DNA of 64,000 bases from Symbiodinium natans (GCA_905221605.1 CAJNDS010002752.1:135001-199000), one strand, 5' to 3'. Shown: positions 1-11,373, counted from the first letter of the stretch. Notes: a model not told the origin generated them from the sequence alone. Program-made: numbers and translations.

Positions 1-216
1 AGGGTTAGGGTTAGGGGGTTTAGGGTTTAGGTTTAGGGTTTAGGGTTTAGGGTTTAGGGTTTTTAGGGTTTAGGGTTTAGGGTTTAGGGTTTAGGGTTTT
101 AGGGTTTAGGGTTTAGGGTTTAGGGTTTAGGGTTTAGGGTTTAGGGTTTAGGGTTTAGGGTTTAGGGTTTAGGGTTTAGGGTTTAGGGTTTAGGGTTTAG
201 GGTTTAGGGTTTAGGG
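1..216 (+). repeat. TTTAGGG array at window edge
   Basis: Nearly pure TTTAGGG heptamers. On a left chromosome end the plus strand should read CCCTAAA, so this is interstitial and not a telomere cap. Confidence 0.95.
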
Positions 217-781
217 AGCTTAAGGTCTTTAGGCTTAGGGGTTCAGGGGCGTATGGGGTGTGGCTTTGCGAGTCCAGCTAACTTGGGCTAAGGCGTTTCA
301 AGGATTCTAAGCGTTTAGGAACTGGGCGTCGCGGAGGGCTTCAGGGTTGGACCCTGTGTGCTGAGCATACAAGAGCAGTGGGGGACGGTGGGAGTGCGCA
401 TTTCAGCTATGTTTCTCTCACTCGGACCTGTTTGTTTTTCTACGCAAAAAAACAAACATATCAACAAAAACAAAAAACAACTTCCCGAGGCTTCTTGATT
501 CGGACACTCTGATTGGAGAGTCCACAAAAAGTTGGTGCTTTTGTTCTATGGAAACATGTTTCAGCAAAAGTTGCGCAAGTCCCGTCCTTTTTTACACGCG
601 TAGACCCAAGAAACACTCAGGGGCCTCTTGACAGATGGATACTCTGATTGGAGAGTGCCCGAAAGTTGTTTTTGTTGGGTGTTTTGTTTTTAAGGAGACA
701 TTCCGTAGGATTTAGACACGTCCTGTCCTTTTGGCGCGCACAGAACGTCAGGGTGCGCGACCTTTTCGAGGGTGGTGTGTA

Positions 782-1038
782 ACCCTAAACCCTAAACCCT
801 AAACCCTAAACCCTAAACCCTAAACCCTAAAGCACCTCGTTGGGAGGCGTTTTCAAAGGTGGGAGGGGGCTCTGGGCTCTTTGCCTGAAGTTTTGGGGTA
901 CCTTGCTCTAGGGCGACCTGGCGGCCTGGAAACCCTAAACCGCAAACCCTAAACCCTAAACCCTAAACCCTAAACCCTAAACCCTAAACCCTAAACCCTA
1001 AACCCTAAACCCTAAAACCCTAAACCCTAAACCCTAAT
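782..1038 (-). repeat. CCCTAAA arrays flanking unique DNA
   Basis: Two CCCTAAA arrays (782-831, 934-1038) around about 100 bp of unassigned DNA. 217-780 holds no supported gene; an A/T-rich patch near 440-480 is the only feature. Confidence 0.9.
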
Positions 1039-1160
1039 GGTTGTGGGAGAGGCTCTGAAGAACTAATCACACTTTGGCGAGTGGCCCAGCGCCCCTTGTG
1101 CAGGAGGAAGAGGCCGGGGAAGTTCTTCAGGCCAAACCTCTGGGCGGTTTAGGGCCAGAG

Positions 1161-1440
1161 TTTAGGGTTTAGGGTTTAGGGTTTAGGGTTTAGGGTTTAG
1201 GGTTTAGGGTTTAGGGTTTAGGGTTTAGGGTTTAGGGTTGAGGGTTCAGGGTTTAGGGTTTAGGGTTTAGGGTTTAGAGTTTAGGGTTTAGGGTTTAGGG
1301 TCTAGGGTCTAGGGTTTAGGGTTTAGGGTTTAGGGTTTAGGGTTTAGGGTTGAGGGTTTAGGGTTTAGGGTTTAGGGTTCAGGCCGGTCTAGGGTTTAGG
1401 GTTTAGGGTTTAGGGTTTGGGCTTTAGGGTTTAGGGTCGG
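1161..1440 (+). repeat. TTTAGGG array with variants
   Basis: Forty or so heptamers with TTGAGGG, TTCAGGG and TCTAGGG variants interspersed. 1441-1770 is degenerate repeat with no gene seen. Confidence 0.9.
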
Positions 1441-1776
1441 TTCTGGGCTTAGGTTTAGGGTGGTTGGGGGTGGGGGGGGAAGGGTTGAGTCAAAGTTGAA
1501 GGTTTCTAGCTGGGAGCCTGAGGGTTCAAGCGGTCTAGGGGCTTGAGTGCTTGAGGCGTTGAGGCTTTGAGGGTTTAGGGTTTAGGGTTTAGGGTTCTAG
1601 TGGTGCTTAAGGCTTTGGGTTTGGGGCTGTGGCTTAGGGCCGTCATGGGCTTTGGAAGCTGAACCCAATACCCCTGAAAGCTAAAAACGCAAACCCGACC
1701 CGAAGCCCGACAACAACATTGGAACTTGAAATACCCCTTGAGGGTTCAGGGGTTCAGGGTTTAGGGTAGAGGCTTA

Positions 1777-2011
1777 CCCAGACCCCTGACAGGATCCAAA
1801 AAGTAAACCCCCAAATTTTGGGCCGTTTTTTGGCGGGGGTGCCTGAAGAGGGACTAGGGCCTAGGGTTTAGGGTTTGGGGTTTAGGGTTTAGGGTTTAGA
1901 GTTTAGGGTTTAGGGTTTAGGGTTAGGGTTTAGGGTTAGGGTTTAGGGTTTAGGGTTTAGGTTTAGGGTTTAGGGTTTATCTACTTTTTGGATCCTCCCA
2001 GGGGTCCGGGA
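1777..2011. mobile_element. inverted-repeat element split by telomere array
   Basis: Left arm GACCCCTGACAGGATCCAAA and right arm GGATCCTCCCAGGGGTC are the two ends of the element seen intact at 24573-24676. Here a TTTAGGG array (about 1861-1976) sits between the arms. Confidence 0.6.
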
Positions 2012-2496
2012 TCATGTAGAAGAACTACTCCCTGGAACTATGCTTTTTTGATTCTACTATGACTCAGGCGAGGTTCCCGTTCTGAGTGTGCGGTGGAAGG
2101 GTCTTGCAGATTTACGGGGCTCTTAACCCCCTAAAGAATCTGAAGCCCCTACACCCCCCAACACCCCCTGAACCCCCTAAAGCCCTCCCCGAACCCCCTA
2201 AGCCCCCTAAGCCCTCCTAAAAAAACCCCAACAGGCCTAAAACGCCCTGAAACCCAGGTTGGCATCCCCTCCCTCCCTAAGCTCCAAAACCTACCTTAAA
2301 CCCCAAACCAAACCCAAACCCCAGACCCCAAACCCCAAACCCCAAACCCCAAACCCTAAACCCTAAACTTCACAAAGTCGCCCACCACCCCTCATTACCC
2401 CCCCCCTCCATTACCCCTCCCCCCCCCCCTTTTCAAGGGAGCCCGGCTCCTCCGCGACCTCTACCTCTAGCGACCCATCCTCACAGGCAGGTGCGA

Positions 2497-2740
2497 GTTT
2501 AGGGTTTAGGTTTTAGGGTTTAGGGTTTAGGGTTTAGGGTTTAGGGTTTAGGGTTCAGGGTTCAGGGTTCAGGGTTTAGGGTTTAGGGTTTAGGGTTCAG
2601 GGTTCAGGGTTCAGGGTTCAGGGTTCAGGGTTCAGGGTTTAGGGTTTAGGGTTTAGGGTTTAGGGGTTAGGGTTTAGGGTTTAGGGTTTAGGGCTCGGGG
2701 TTTAGGGTTTAGGGATTAGGGATTGGGCTGAGAGTTTGGG
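2497..2740 (+). repeat. TTTAGGG/TTCAGGG array
   Basis: Blocks of TTTAGGG alternate with a run of TTCAGGG (2612-2638), showing local spread of a variant unit. Confidence 0.9.
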
Positions 2741-2913
2741 GTTTAAGGGCTTAGGCTTCAGAGTTTTAGGGTTGAGGGCGGAGGCTTCAGGGTTTAGGGT
2801 AAGGTAAGGTTTAGGGCTGAGATAGAGGGCTTAGGCTAGGGTGCAGGGCGCAGTGGCACGATCCGGTCAAGAGTCACAAGGGGGCCACTCTCAACCCCCT
2901 ACAGCCTCAAATT

Positions 2914-3279
2914 CTAGGGTGTTTGGGGCCTGCAAGTTGGGCCACTGCTTGTGACGTAGGCAGGCACTGAATGACACCACCCCAGCGATCCAACTTCCCC
3001 CAACCAGGCAGGCTTTGCCCCTGTTGGGAGTGCGTCTGCTGCACGTGCTTGCGCCTCCTCGTGCTCTTCTGGGAGTGACTCGTCTTCTTCATCTGTGCCC
3101 ATGTCAAGGGTGGTCTCGTAGGTGTCAAGCGGGCTGTCGTTGATCGCTGCCTTGAAGAAGAGGAAGGCTCGGCACGAGACTCCTCGTGAGTCGCCAATGT
3201 GCTCGGTGGCGTCCTTGGCGAGAATGGCATCGGGGACGGAGATCGCTCTCTGGCTTACCATCTGTTGGTTGTCGATGCT
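2914..3279 (-). CDS. PDI-like last exon and acidic tail
   Basis: Open frame beginning SIDNQQMVSQRAISVPD after a GAG| acceptor. NQQ and V-P fit the region around the thioredoxin cis-proline. It continues through an acidic stretch (GTDEEDESLPEEHEE) to a TAG at 2914. The reading is GC-rich and protein-like until about residue 80. The last 30 residues are less convincing, and an intron could cut them off. Confidence 0.55.
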   Translation of the reverse strand, partial: SIDNQQMVSQRAISVPDAILAKDATEHIGDSRGVSCRAFLFFKAAINDSPLDTYETTLDMGTDEEDESLPEEHEEAQARAADALPTGAKPAWLGEVGSLGWCHSVPAYVTSSGPTCRPQTP

Positions 3280-6200
3280 CTCGGCGGCATCTCAGGAGAT
3301 CTAGGACGAAGTGCCCCTGGTGGGGTCATCGGGGAGGGTGCCAATGCTTGCGGCGGCGCCCTACCCCCTAAACCCTAAACCCGGGCTTTTTGGGTTGAAG
3401 GGCGGTTTTTGGGGCTTCTAAAGCCCTCAAATGTTAATGGCTCGGGGCTTAGCTGGCTTATGGGTTTGGGGGGTTTAGGGGGTTTAGGGAGTTTGGGGGG
3501 TTTCACAGATTTGCGGAGTTTAGGAGGGTTTGGGGGCTTCGACGGGGGGTATCTGAGTCCACCGAGGCCGCGGCGACCTTTCCGAAGGCCACGTTGCCCA
3601 GAAGAATGCTTGCGGCCTTGCAAGGCGGTTTTTGTTGGGCTTGTTTTTGTTGGAAGAATGGGAGGGGGAGGGGGAGGGGGGAGACGGGGAGGGGGAGAGG
3701 GGGAGAGGGGGAGAGAGGGAGAGGGGAGAGGGGAGAGGGGAGAGGGGAGAGGGGAAGGGGAGGGGAGAGGGGAGAGGGAGTGGGGGGGGAGGGGGGGGAG
3801 GGGGGAGGGGGAGGGGGGGAGGGGAGGGGAGGGGAGAGGGGGGAGAGGGGGAGGGGGGGAGGGGAGGGGAGGGGAGAGGGGGAGGGGGAGGGGGGTTCCT
3901 GAACATCGGGTTTGTGGGCGTTGCTTTCTTTCTTGGTTTCCGGTTTCGGGTTTAGGGTTTAGACTGGGCTCTAGGGGTTGGGGGTAGCAGTTCTTAAAGC
4001 GGAGAGCCCGGAAGATGGAGGTGTGGGCATTAGAGGGTTCAGGGCCCGAGGCCTACAAACTGACGGTTGAAGCTTTGCCCCAAACCCCAAACCTAAACCC
4101 TAGACCCTAGACCCTAGACCCTCAACCCTCAACCCTCAACCCTCAACCCTAGACCCTAGACAGTCTCAAACCTCGGTCCCTCCACCAAGGGCTCAGGATC
4201 AGAATCCGTCGGGACCTATGGGCCACCAAAACGAGCAGGGGCCTTCTCACACCATCTTCGGGTTTAGGATTTATAGGGTTTCGGGTTTAATTAGGGTTTA
4301 GGGTTTAGGGTTTAGGGTTTAGGGTTTAGGGTTTAGGGTTTAGGGTTTAGGGTTTAGGGTTTAGGGCTTACGGCTTAGGGTTTAGGGTTTAGGGTTTAGG
4401 GTTTAGGGTTTAGGGTTTAGGGTTTAGGAAAGTTTAGGGTTTTTTAGGGTTTAGGGTTTAGGGTTTAGGCTTTAGGCTTTAGTGTTTAGGGTTTAGGGTT
4501 TAGGGTTTAGGGCTTAGGAAAGTTTAGGGTTTAGGGTTTAGGGTTTAGGGTTTAGGGTTTAGGGTTTAGGGTTTAGGGTTTAGGGTTTAGGGTTTAGGGT
4601 TTAGGGTTTAGGAAAGTTTAGGGTTGTTTAGGGTTTAGGGTTTAGGGTTCGGCTCGGGGTGCTGACCTTCTCGAACTCGGGCTCCATCTTCTTGCTGTGG
4701 CCGCCTTAGGGCCAGGGTTTAGGGCTTCGGGCTGCCCCAAACCCCAAACCCCAAACCCCAAACCCCAAACCCTAAACCCCAAACCCTAAACCCTAAACCC
4801 TAAACCCCAAACCCTAAACCCTAAACCCTAAACCTGAGGACTTTGGCTACGTAGCTCTACCTCAAGTGTTCGTGCGTCCCAAACCTTACGAACCCTTAAG
4901 AAGGGAGGAGTTTTAGGGTTTCAGGGGTTTTGTGGGGTTTCGGGCTAGAAATGGTCAACCCGCCCCCCCCCCCCCCGCCTCCCACGGGGGGGGGGGTCCG
5001 GTTGTCTTAAAGCCCTTGCTTGGGCTAGGGTGGGTTCAGGGACTAAAGCCTCAAGCTCTGACTGAAACCCTTAGCCCAAACCCTAAAGCGCCGGAGCCCC
5101 AAACCCTCACCCCAAAAAACCGCTAGCGGGCTTCACGGAGTAAGGAAGGCCTAACCCAAATACTTTCAAACTTAAACCCTAAACCCTAAAACTTTGGACC
5201 ACAAGCATCGCCTCCTCATTCCTTCCAGGACCACTTTCCTGGGCCAGGTGCGTCATCCAACATCGCCTGCTGGCTCCACACACGCCACACGCGGAGGCTC
5301 TGAGGGTGGCGGCACTGGCGGCGGCCCAGGATTTAGGGTTTAGGGTCGCGGGTTTACAAGGGTTCAGGGTTCAGGGTTTAGGGTTTAGGGTTTAGGGTTT
5401 AGGGTTTAGGGCTTAGGGCTTAGGGTTTAGCATGTGCCCTGGTTAAGGTGCAGAAGTCCTTACCACCAAGCCCTACATGGCTTAGGGCTTGAGAGTTTTG
5501 CGGGGACGCCGGGGGCGTCTCAGACTTCCCTAAACCCTAAAACGAGGTTGCCCAGTAACCTAGGATTAAAAAGGCTGCCCTTTCTTGCTTAAAGGGGTTG
5601 ATAGGGGAACCTAGAGCCCCCCAAAAAGGAAAAAAGGGCACTACTGGGCATCCTAGAAAACCCTTCTGTTGTTTCGGGCTGTAGGGTTTAGGGTTTAGGG
5701 TTCTGGGTTTTGGGGGTTTGGGGTTTAGGGTCTAGGGTTTAGGGTTTTTTGGTTTGGGGTTTGGGCTTTGGGGTTGGGGATAAGGGTTAAGGGTTTGGGG
5801 TTTGGGTTTAGGGTTGAGGGTTTTGAGTTTGGGGTTTGGGGTTTGGGGGTTAGGGTTGAGGGTTTGGGGTTTGGGGATTTGGGGTTTGGGGTTTAGGGTT
5901 TAGGGTTTAGGGTTTTGGGGTTTGGGGCCAACGTCTGCCAAGCAGCACCAAGGGGCGTACAAGAACAGCATGAGCCTGCAACCGAAAAACAGCACAAAAG
6001 CCCCCCTGAGGGTGCAGCATGAGGCTTAGGATGTAGGGTGCAGCCTCAAGCCTAAACCCTAAACCCTAAACCCTAAACCCAAAACCCTAAGGGCCTCTGG
6101 AAGGGAGCCTTGTGTACCCTCACCCCACAAACCCCAAGCCCCTAAACATCGTGAAGCCCACATGTAACCCTGAAGCCCGGCAACCCTCATCGCCAAACCC

Positions 6201-6829
6201 TTAGTTTGCACTTTTGGAAACTTAAGGGAACCGTCTGGGGGGAGGTTCCTGACATAGATTTTGCGGTACTTTGGGACATTTGAACATGAAAAACCAAAAA
6301 CTTAAGGGGTTGGGGGGGGGGGGGGGGCTTTCGGGCTTCGGGGTCCCTCAAAACCCCACCACAACCCCGAACCGCCGGACCCGACACCCATCCTTTCAGC
6401 CCTAAACCATAAACCCTAAACCCTAAATCCTGAACCCTGAACCCTAAACCCTAAACCCTAAACCTTAACACTCATCTTACCAAACCCAGAAGTCCAAACC
6501 CTACCCCCGGCTCTTCCCCCCGAAAAGCTTTTGGGACGCCGGAAGCACAAGAAAAGAACATCTAAGTAACAACCATCATCATGGTCTAGTGTTTAGGGTG
6601 TAGGGTTTAGGGGTTAGGGTGTAGGGTTTAGGGTTTAGGAATTAGGGTTTAGGGTTCAGGGTTTAGGGTTTAGGGTTTGGGGTTTGGGGTTTAGGGTTTA
6701 GGGTTTAGGGTTTAGGGTTTAGGGTTTAGGGTTTAGGGTCTAGGGTCCTTGTCAGAAACAGAAACAACGCCCAAACCTCGGATGCTCGCGAAGGGTGGCG
6801 TAGAAGTTGTCGCCGTCTACTGAAAGAAC
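2914..6829 (-). CDS. thioredoxin/PDI-like protein, split gene
   Basis: Protein-disulphide-isomerase-like thioredoxin domain, expected to make or shuffle disulphides in the secretory pathway. Five exons join with matching phase: 6777-6829, 5947-5975, 4667-4704, 3563-3616 and 2914-3279. In order they give a DGDNFYATLREHP strand/helix, an LFLYAPWC core, a GHSKKMEPEFEK helix, a VAFGKV strand and an NQQMVSQ...SVPD segment whose V-P matches the cis-proline position. The fold order matches PDI family members. The active site reads C-G-H-S, so the second, resolving cysteine is serine; that favours a monothiol or binding role over full oxidase activity. The second intron needs a GC donor. No signal peptide or upstream exon was assigned with confidence; 7299-7348 is a candidate. 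The C-terminal tail is acidic. The family call is good; the exact limits are less certain. Confidence 0.7.
3563..3616 (-). CDS. PDI-like exon, central strand
   Basis: Phase-0 exon, acceptor GCAAG|, donor GTGGAC, reading AASILLGNVAFGKVAAAS. It corresponds to the VAFGKVD strand after the active-site helix. The usual acidic residue after KV is absent. Confidence 0.65.
3655..3897 (+). repeat. 240-bp G/A tract
   Basis: Polypurine GGGGAGAGG-type run. It produces several overlapping Gly/Arg/Glu or Pro/Ser frames that are artefacts. It lies just upstream of PDI-like exon 3563-3616, within its intron. Confidence 0.95.
4261..4650 (+). repeat. TTTAGGG array
   Basis: Long array with the interruption TTTAGGAAAG repeated at 4427, 4516 and 4610, suggesting duplication of array segments. 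Confidence 0.9.
4667..4704 (-). CDS. PDI-like exon with GHSKKMEPEFEK
   Basis: Thirty-eight nt between a TAAG| acceptor and a GTCAGC donor. It matches the active-site helix (GHCKxxxPEFEK in relatives) but with Ser in place of the second Cys. Confidence 0.75.
5545..5656. mobile_element. MITE family GTAGCCCAG, worn copy
   Basis: GTTGCCCAGTAACCTAGG to AAAAGGGCACTACTGGGC. Other worn members: 53648-53745, 58705-58798 and 60300-60374. Confidence 0.55.
5947..5975 (-). CDS. PDI-like 29-nt exon with APWC
   Basis: Acceptor TTGCAG| and donor GCTGCT. Joined to its neighbours in phase it reads LMLFLYAPWC, the hydrophobic strand and first active-site cysteine of a PDI domain. Only a GC donor restores the Cys-Gly-His codons across the junction. 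Confidence 0.7.
6588..6750 (+). repeat. TTTAGGG array
   Basis: Array in the intron upstream of the first PDI-like exon. A 30-base G tract follows the exon acceptor at 6833-6862. Confidence 0.9.
6777..6829 (-). CDS. PDI-like exon 1 of those seen
   Basis: Reads VLSVDGDNFYATLREHPR, the first strand and helix of a thioredoxin domain. Acceptor GAG| and donor GTTTGG; two bases of the last Arg codon are carried over and completed by the next exon. Confidence 0.7.
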
Positions 6830-6831
6830 CT

Positions 6832-6865
<34 letters not shown>

Positions 6866-7298
6866 GGGGGTAGGGTTTAGGGCTTAGGGTTTAGGGTTTA
6901 GGGTTTAGGGGTTAGGGGGATTTGAGGGTGTAGGGGGTTGATCTGACTTATGGGCCCACAAGAGGCCAGATCAAGCTCCATACGTTGGGGGTTTTAGGTT
7001 GTAGGGGGCTCTAGGGGTTTCAGGGTATCAGGGGTTTAGTGGTTTTAGGGCTGTGGGGGCTTTGGGGTTTTAGGGTTATAGGGGTTGGAGGGTTGAGGGG
7101 TTATGGGGTTGAGGGGTTTGGGGTCCCTAAACCCTAAACCGCAAAACCCTAAACCCCAAACCCTAAACTCTAAACCCCAAACCGACAACCCTAAACCCCA
7201 AACCCTAAACCCAAACCCTAAACTCTAAACCCCAAACCGACAACCCTAAACCCCAAACCCCTTAGGTTTAGGGTGTAGGGTGCAGGCGATGCATTCAC

Positions 7299-7348
7299 GA
7301 GCTGCGCGCGTTTCGAGCCGGGATCCGAGCCGAAGTGGCATGACCGAC
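7299..7348 (-). CDS. candidate exon upstream of the PDI-like exons
   Basis: Fifty nt of non-repeat sequence between a CCCAG| acceptor and a GTGAAT donor, open as VGHATSARIPARNARS. It lies alone between telomere-type arrays, like other exons here. No family is recognised. Confidence 0.3.
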
Positions 7349-8060
7349 CTGGGATGACAAGCCAGGGGTTGAGGGTTTAGGGTTTAGGTTCTAGGGTTTA
7401 GGGCTTAAACCCTTAGGGTTTAGGGTTTAGGGTTTAGGGTTTAGGGTTTAGGGTTTAGGGTTTAGGGTTTAGGGTTTAGGGTTTAGGGTTTAGGGTTTAG
7501 GGTGTAGGGTGTAGGGTTTAGGGTTTAGAGTTTAGGGTTTAGAGTCTAGTTTAGGGTTTAGGGATAGCTGCGGAATTTAGGTAGAAGTTAGGGCTTAGGG
7601 GGGTCAGGGCTTTGGGGTGTTTGGATGTTTTGGGCATTGGGCTTTTCAGGGGCTCAGGGCTTCACGGGCTTTGCGGGCTTTAGGGCTTTTAATCCTAAAC
7701 CCTAAACCCTAAACCCTAAACCCTAAACCCTAAACTGGGTGCAAGGGCTCGGGCCGAGGGTGCAGAGCTTAAGGTGTTTGGGGTCCAGGATCTGTATGGG
7801 AGCCTGGATCCCCAAAAGGGTTTAGGGTTTAGGGTTTGGCCTCTGTGCGCCCTGGAGATTGGAATCTAGCTTGGGATCTGGTGTAGGGGCTTCGACATTA
7901 GGGTTCTACGGTTTAGCGTTTAGGGTTTAGGGTTAGGGTTCAGGGTTCAGGGTTTAGCATTGGAACTTAGCCGTATAGGGCTGTAGGGCGTAGGGAAAAC
8001 CAAGAGGTGACGTTCTCGAATGCGACTTCCTCGCACGCAAGGCAGGGATCCCTGGAAGAG

Positions 8061-8160
8061 TTCCGAAATTAGGGGTAGCTTCTTGGGGTCCTTACTATAC
8101 GGGGATCCTACTGTTTGGGGATCCATATTGGGGGTTCGCCTATTTTCGTAAACCCCCATA
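8061..8160 (+). mobile_element. MITE-like family TTTTCGTAAACCCCC, copy 1
   Basis: Shares TCCGAAATTAGGG, TTCTTGGGGTCCT, TTTGGGGATC and the end TTTTCGTAAACCCCCA with 56600-56702, about 100 bp in both. The ends are imperfect inverted repeats. Confidence 0.7.
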
Positions 8161-8245
8161 TCCTAAACCCTAAACCCTAAACCCTAAATCCTAAATCCTA
8201 ACCCCGGAACCCCTAAACCCTGAGCCTTCAACCTCCTAACTAACC

Positions 8246-8338
8246 TTAGGAGTCGTAGAGGGCCTGGGAGGCCCCCTTCCCAAGCGAACTTGCAGACAGA
8301 GGCACCACGCCACCGGACACCGCCAGAAGCCACAAGAC
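8246..8338 (-). CDS. candidate C-terminal exon, unknown protein
   Basis: Open frame after a GACGAG| acceptor, reading VLWLLAVSGGVVPLSASS and ending ALYDS with a TAA. It may end the gene lying upstream on the minus strand and separate it from the PDI-like gene. No family is recognised. Confidence 0.4.
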   Translation of the reverse strand, partial: VLWLLAVSGGVVPLSASSLGKGASQALYDS

Positions 8339-8694
8339 CTCGTCATCGGGTTTAGGGTTTAGGGGTTAGGGGTTTAGGGTTTAGGGTTTAGGGTTTAGGG
8401 TTTAGGGTTTAGGGTTTAGGGTTTAGGGTTTAGGGTTTAGGGTTTCGTCCGGCAGCCAAAACAACCCAGAAACCTTGTTTAGGGTTGGGGGTTCCCTAAA
8501 CCCTGAACCCCTAAACCCTAGCCCTAAACCCTAAACCCGCCCTAAGTCCGAAACCCGAAACCCGAACCCTAACCCGAAACCGAGGGTTTAGGTGAGATGA
8601 GAGAAAGGCTGGGCGTCACCGGTGAGCGACTTGCTAGAAAAGCCTCAGCCCGACAGCCGAGATCCCTGGGAGAAGCCAAAAAGCAGAACAGGGT

Positions 8695-9010
8695 TTAGGG
8701 TTTAGGGTTTAGGGTTTAGGGTTTAGGGATTAGGGTTTAGGGTTTAGGGTTTAGGGTTCAGGGTTCAGGGTTCAGGGTTCAGGGTTTAGGGTTTAGGGTT
8801 TAGGGTTTAGGGTTTAGGGTTTACGGTTTAGGGTTTAGGGTTTAGGGTTTAGGGTTTAGGGTTTAGGGTTTAGGTTTAGGGTGTAGGGTGTAGGGTTCAG
8901 GGTTCAGGGTTCGGGGTTCAGGGTTCAGGGTTCAGGGTTTAGGGTTTAGGGTTTAGGGTTTAGGGCTTGGGGCTTGGGGTTTTGGGGTTTTGGGGTTTAG
9001 GGTTTAGGGT
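8695..9010 (+). repeat. TTTAGGG array with variants
   Basis: Mixture of TTTAGGG, TTCAGGG and TGTAGGG. 9010-10160 holds MITE fragments, degenerate repeats and no supported gene. Confidence 0.9.
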
Positions 9011-10164
9011 AATGAACCCTAAACCCTATTTTACGATTGGGTTTTTAGGAACCCTTATGTGGATCTACGTTTTGGATCCTCCCAGGCGTCTGGGTACCCC
9101 TCAACCCAAGCCTCGAAAACTACCTTGATCCTGAAGAATGAAGTCGAAACAACCAACACTCTAAACCCTAAACCCTAAACCCGACACCCTAAACCCTAAC
9201 CCTAAACCCCAAACCCCAAACCCTAAACCCGAAATCCTAAACCCTAACCCCAAACCCCAAACCCTAAACCCCAAACCCCAAACCCCGGACTGGGTGTCCA
9301 GCGATGTTCATCTCCCCCAGCCAGGCATGGCATGGCCCCGGGCTATGAACAGGAGCTTGGAGGTTCACGGTACTTATTAAACAACTATACCTACTTAAAG
9401 AGGTTTAGTGTTTAGGGTTTAGGGTTTAGGAAGTGTACTTATACCTGTACTTCTAGCTGTACTTATAACTGTACTTGTAACTGTAATTTAAGGGGCTTCC
9501 AACCTCCAAGACGGGGGTAAGCTTTTGTCAGGTTTGGAGTTAACGGCTTGGGGTTTGGAGTTTCGGCTTCAGGTTTAGAGCTTAGGGTTCAGGTTTAGGG
9601 TTTAGCGTGTAGGGTTTAGGGTTCCGGGTTTTTGGTTCTGTGCTGTGGGTTTTGGGTTTTAGGTTTTGGGTTTTGGGTTTTGGGCTTAGGGGCTGTTGCG
9701 TTCCGTCTTTGAATGGGGTTGGTTAGGGGTCTCGGCTCTGAGGGTTTGCTTGGACATCACCTGGAGGAGTGTGATGTGCTGGTTTCGGGTTTAGGGTTTA
9801 GGGCTATTCGGAATCACGTGGCTATTGCAACACTTACACGGCTGGAGCAAGGGCCCAGAAGGACTCACAGTGCAGCACAGAATGAACTACAGCACCTTTA
9901 ACCCTACACCCTAAATCCAGGACCCTAAATGACAGACCCTAAGCCCTAAACCCTAACAAACCTACCTCCCCAAAGCATCCCACACAACAAGAAACTTTCC
10001 TCCACCTTGAACTTTCGACCCTCGACCCTGAACCCTGAACCCTAAACCCTCACAATCATACCCCATATAAATGACAATGGCTTTGCGGGCAAGGTCATAT
10101 AAAGAGCGGGCATGAAAAGCTGCTCAACTAGTCAATGCTTGGACTTGAGATGCTGAGCCCTAAA

Positions 10165-10280
10165 CCCTAAACCCACCCTAAACCCTAAACCCTAAACCCT
10201 AAACCCTAAACCCTAAACCCTAAACCCTAAACCCTAAACCCTAAACCCTAAACCCTAAACCCTAAACCCTAAACCCTAAC
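10165..10280 (-). repeat. pure CCCTAAA array
   Basis: Sixteen near-perfect units. 10281-10970 contains an A/T-rich patch (10550-10740) and no supported gene. Confidence 0.95.
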
Positions 10281-10978
10281 CCAACCAACCCTGCAACGGT
10301 CTGTTGCAGCGTCGATTCACGCGGCGAGGGGGGTCTCAGACCGAAAAACGCCTGGAAAATGTGCCAAGCGCAGAGGCCTTGCAACCGAAACCCAGCTTAA
10401 CCCTAAACCCTAAACCCTAAACCCTAAACCCTAAACTCTACCAAGTAGGGGCTGCCTTATGCAGTGGGGTGGGGGGGGGGGAGCCAGGTTGTGTCCTGCA
10501 TAGGTCTTCATGCCTCACTGGGGACGTGAAAGCACCAACATAGAACACATCGAACAATATAATATATATATATATGTATGAAACAGACAAAGATAACTAT
10601 TTATATATTTCACAAGAAAATGAAGACTTAAAAAAAGAAAATAGTATGATAATAATTATGCCATAGTCTAGCCCCCCCCTTAAGGGACGTTACAAAGAAA
10701 TAAAAACAGCAAGAATGCATAAGATAATTTAAAATTAAAACCCGTTGGAGTTGAGGGTTCAAGTTGAGAATGTCCAGGCTTAGGGTTTAGGGTTTAGGGT
10801 TTAGGGTTCAGTGTTTAGGGTTTAGGGTTTCGGGTTTAGGGTTTTAGGGTTTAAGGCTTGAAGAGGGGCGGGTATTCTGCGCGCAGGGCACCAAGCGCAT
10901 CGGTTGACAAACAGTACGGGAGCCGGCTGAAAAGTCGATCCTGGCTGGATCTCAGCTGGAGCTTTGGGATCCCTCTCA

Positions 10979-11205
10979 AGGGTTTAGGGTTTAGGGTTTA
11001 GGGTTTAGGGTTTAGGGTTTAGGGTTTAGGGTTTAGGGTTTAGGGTTTAGGGTTAGGTTTAGGGTTTAGGGTTTAGGGTTTAGGGTTTAGGGTTTAGGGT
11101 TTAGGGTTTAGGGTTTAGGGTTTAGGGTTTAGGGTTTAGGGTTTAGGGTTTAGGGTTTAGGGTTTAGGGTTTAGGGTTTAGGGTTTAGGGTTTAGGGTCT
11201 AAACA
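10979..11205 (+). repeat. pure TTTAGGG array
   Basis: About 32 units with one shortened unit near 11054. One of the longest pure arrays. Confidence 0.95.
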
Positions 11206-11373
11206 CGGTCCCTGAAAGTCGCGGTGTTTGGGGCAAACCCCTAAACCCGATTATGGGGTCTAGGAAGGGCGGGGTTTGCATAAAGAAAACTCTTTTCTCT
11301 ACACATCTGCCCACCGTGGCTGAGAGCCTCCGTTCTCAGGCCGGGGATCCGAGGGAAGAAGGCCCAGAGGGCT

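Noticed and set aside
1-216. Terminal telomere at the window start
   Set aside because: The plus strand reads TTTAGGG; a left chromosome end should read CCCTAAA on this strand, and unique DNA with many more internal arrays follows.
3409-3987. 192-codon Gly/Arg-rich frame and its Pro-rich shadow
   Set aside because: It runs through telomere-like repeats and a 240-bp G/A tract. Composition alone explains the lack of stops, and a real minus-strand exon (3563-3616) lies beneath it.
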